Below are positions 5,047 through 6,175 of a DNA stretch of 6,175 nucleotides, one piece after another (the first letter of the stretch is position 1; every line of letters starts with the position of its first letter). Source of the stretch: Thiorhodovibrio sp. (GTDB lineage Bacteria > Pseudomonadota > Gammaproteobacteria > Chromatiales > Chromatiaceae); the NCBI GenBank assembly GCA_007128075.1, contig SKYD01000020.1, positions 1-6,175 on the forward strand. Reading direction: 5' to 3'. The notes beneath the pieces are model-generated. The model was not told the origin of the DNA, did not search any database, and was given only the letters and a program-made list of their open reading frames with translations. The position numbers and the translations under genes were made by a program.

Positions 5047-6175
5047 ATGTCCAAAGAAAAATTTGAACGCAAAAAGCCGCATGTCAATGTTGGCACCATT
5101 GGTCATGTTGATCACGGCAAAACCACTTTAACAGCGGCGATCACCGTCACTCAGGCGAAAAAGTTTGGCGGAGAGGCGCGTGCCTACGACCAAATTGACA
5201 ACGCCCCCGAAGAGCGCGAGCGCGGCATCACCATTGCCACCGCGCATGTTGAATACGAAAGCGATGCCCGTCACTATGCCCATGTTGACTGCCCAGGTCA
5301 TGCCGATTATGTCAAAAACATGATCACCGGTGCAGCGCAGATGGACGGCGCGATTCTGGTCGTTTCGGCTGCTGATGGCCCGATGCCACAGACCCGCGAG
5401 CACATTCTTTTAGCCCGTCAGGTCGGTGTACCTTATATTGTCGTCTATCTTAATAAAGCCGACATGGTGGACGATGCCGAGCTGCTCGAACTGGTTGAAA
5501 TGGAAGTGCGCGAGCTGCTTGATAGCTACGAATTCCCTGGTGATGATACCCCGATTATCACTGGTTCAGCACTCAAAGCCCTTGAAGGCGATGAAAGTGA
5601 GATTGGCACACCATCGATTGCCAAACTCATGGACGCGCTCGATAGCTATATTCCAGAGCCAGAGCGCGCAATTGACGGCGCGTTCTTGATGCCGATTGAA
5701 GATGTGTTCTCAATCTCAGGTCGCGGCACTGTGGTCACTGGGCGTGTCGAGCGCGGTATCGTCAAGGTGGGTGAAGAAGTCGCCATTGTCGGTATCAAAG
5801 ACACCGTCAAGACCACCTGTACTGGCGTTGAAATGTTTCGCAAATTGCTCGACCAAGGTCAAGCAGGCGACAACATTGGTGCGCTGTTGCGTGGTGTCAA
5901 GCGCGATGATGTGGAGCGCGGCCAAGTGCTTGCCAAACCCGGCAGTATTACCCCGCACACCCATTTTGAAGCTGAAGTCTATGTGTTAAGCAAAGAAGAA
6001 GGCGGTCGTCACACCCCGTTCTTCAATGGCTATCGACCCCAGTTTTACTTCCGCACCACCGATGTCACCGGCGCTTGTGAGCTACCAGAAGGCATCGAAA
6101 TGGTCATGCCCGGCGATAATGTCAAAATGATCGTTCGGCTCATCGCTCCGATTGCGATGGAAGAAGGGCTGCGCT
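5047..6175 (+). CDS. tuf: Elongation factor Tu, C-terminus cut by window edge
   Basis: GTPase that brings aminoacyl-tRNA to the ribosome. 376 codons are visible, ending EEGLR; with the family at about 394-396 residues, only about the last 18-20 are missing. The start MSKEKFERKKPHVNVGTIGH is typical. G-domain motifs are all present: GHVDHGKT (19-26), switch I RGITIATAHVEY with Thr62, DCPGH (81-85) with catalytic His85, NKAD (136-139) and SAL (174-176). Domains II and III follow (PIEDVFSISGRGTVVTGRVERG; GGRHTPFF, GYRPQFYFRTTDVTG). The reading frame is clean, with no frameshift. Two small differences from E. coli are ITIATAH for ITINTSH and a different loop after EGDE. The position directly after Tyr-Gly-Thr tRNAs identifies it as the tufB-type copy; whether a second copy exists elsewhere cannot be told. 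Confidence 0.98.
   Translation, partial: MSKEKFERKKPHVNVGTIGHVDHGKTTLTAAITVTQAKKFGGEARAYDQIDNAPEERERGITIATAHVEYESDARHYAHVDCPGHADYVKNMITGAAQMDGAILVVSAADGPMPQTREHILLARQVGVPYIVVYLNKADMVDDAELLELVEMEVRELLDSYEFPGDDTPIITGSALKALEGDESEIGTPSIAKLMDALDSYIPEPERAIDGAFLMPIEDVFSISGRGTVVTGRVERGIVKVGEEVAIVGIKDTVKTTCTGVEMFRKLLDQGQAGDNIGALLRGVKRDDVERGQVLAKPGSITPHTHFEAEVYVLSKEEGGRHTPFFNGYRPQFYFRTTDVTGACELPEGIEMVMPGDNVKMIVRLIAPIAMEEGLR

Noticed and set aside
5047..6175. Switch I variant ITIATAH in EF-Tu as a possible antibiotic-resistance change
   Set aside because: I recall the same ITIATAH form in ordinary EF-Tu of other bacteria; the essential Thr62 and His85 are intact, so it is natural variation.

Overview
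The window reads as a chromosomal segment of a proteobacterium that makes ubiquinone, most likely a gammaproteobacterium. Three things support this: a ubiU-ubiV pair (O2-independent ubiquinone hydroxylation, a proteobacterial trait); the tRNA-Tyr/tRNA-Gly/tRNA-Thr/tuf arrangement that matches the E. coli tufB operon; and a close match of the EF-Tu sequence to proteobacterial EF-Tu. The species cannot be named from the sequence alone. Coding density is high and I see no mobile element, CRISPR array or long repeat.

Layout. (1) At the left edge, on the minus strand, lies the 5' part of a DUF1007-type periplasmic protein with a signal peptide. (2) A 118-bp divergent intergenic region (247-364) contains possible promoters and an FNR-like palindrome. 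(3) A plus-strand run of five tightly packed genes follows: ubiU, ubiV, a small unknown gene of 107 residues, hflK and hflC. Start and stop codons are close or overlapping (TGATG between ubiV and the small gene, ATGA between hflK and hflC, 16 bp between the small gene and hflK), so they probably form one operon. (4) A 99-bp gap (4599-4697) holds a near-consensus sigma70 promoter with a GC-rich discriminator. (5) tRNA-Tyr(GTA), tRNA-Gly(TCC) and tRNA-Thr(GGT), all with encoded CCA ends, are followed by tuf (EF-Tu), which runs off the right edge with only about the last 18-20 residues missing.

How the genes fit together. UbiU and UbiV carry all four expected Fe-S cysteines each, so the O2-independent hydroxylase should be functional. 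It also needs UbiT, which is not in this window. The same transcript appears to encode an SPFH membrane complex (HflK/HflC) that in E. coli surrounds the FtsH protease. The pair is not in its usual hfq-hflX-hflK-hflC setting and looks like a divergent HflKC subgroup. A quinone-synthesis module and a membrane-scaffold module linked through an unknown small protein is the most interesting feature here. The tRNA-tuf block is ordinary translation machinery with its own strong, probably growth-rate-controlled promoter.
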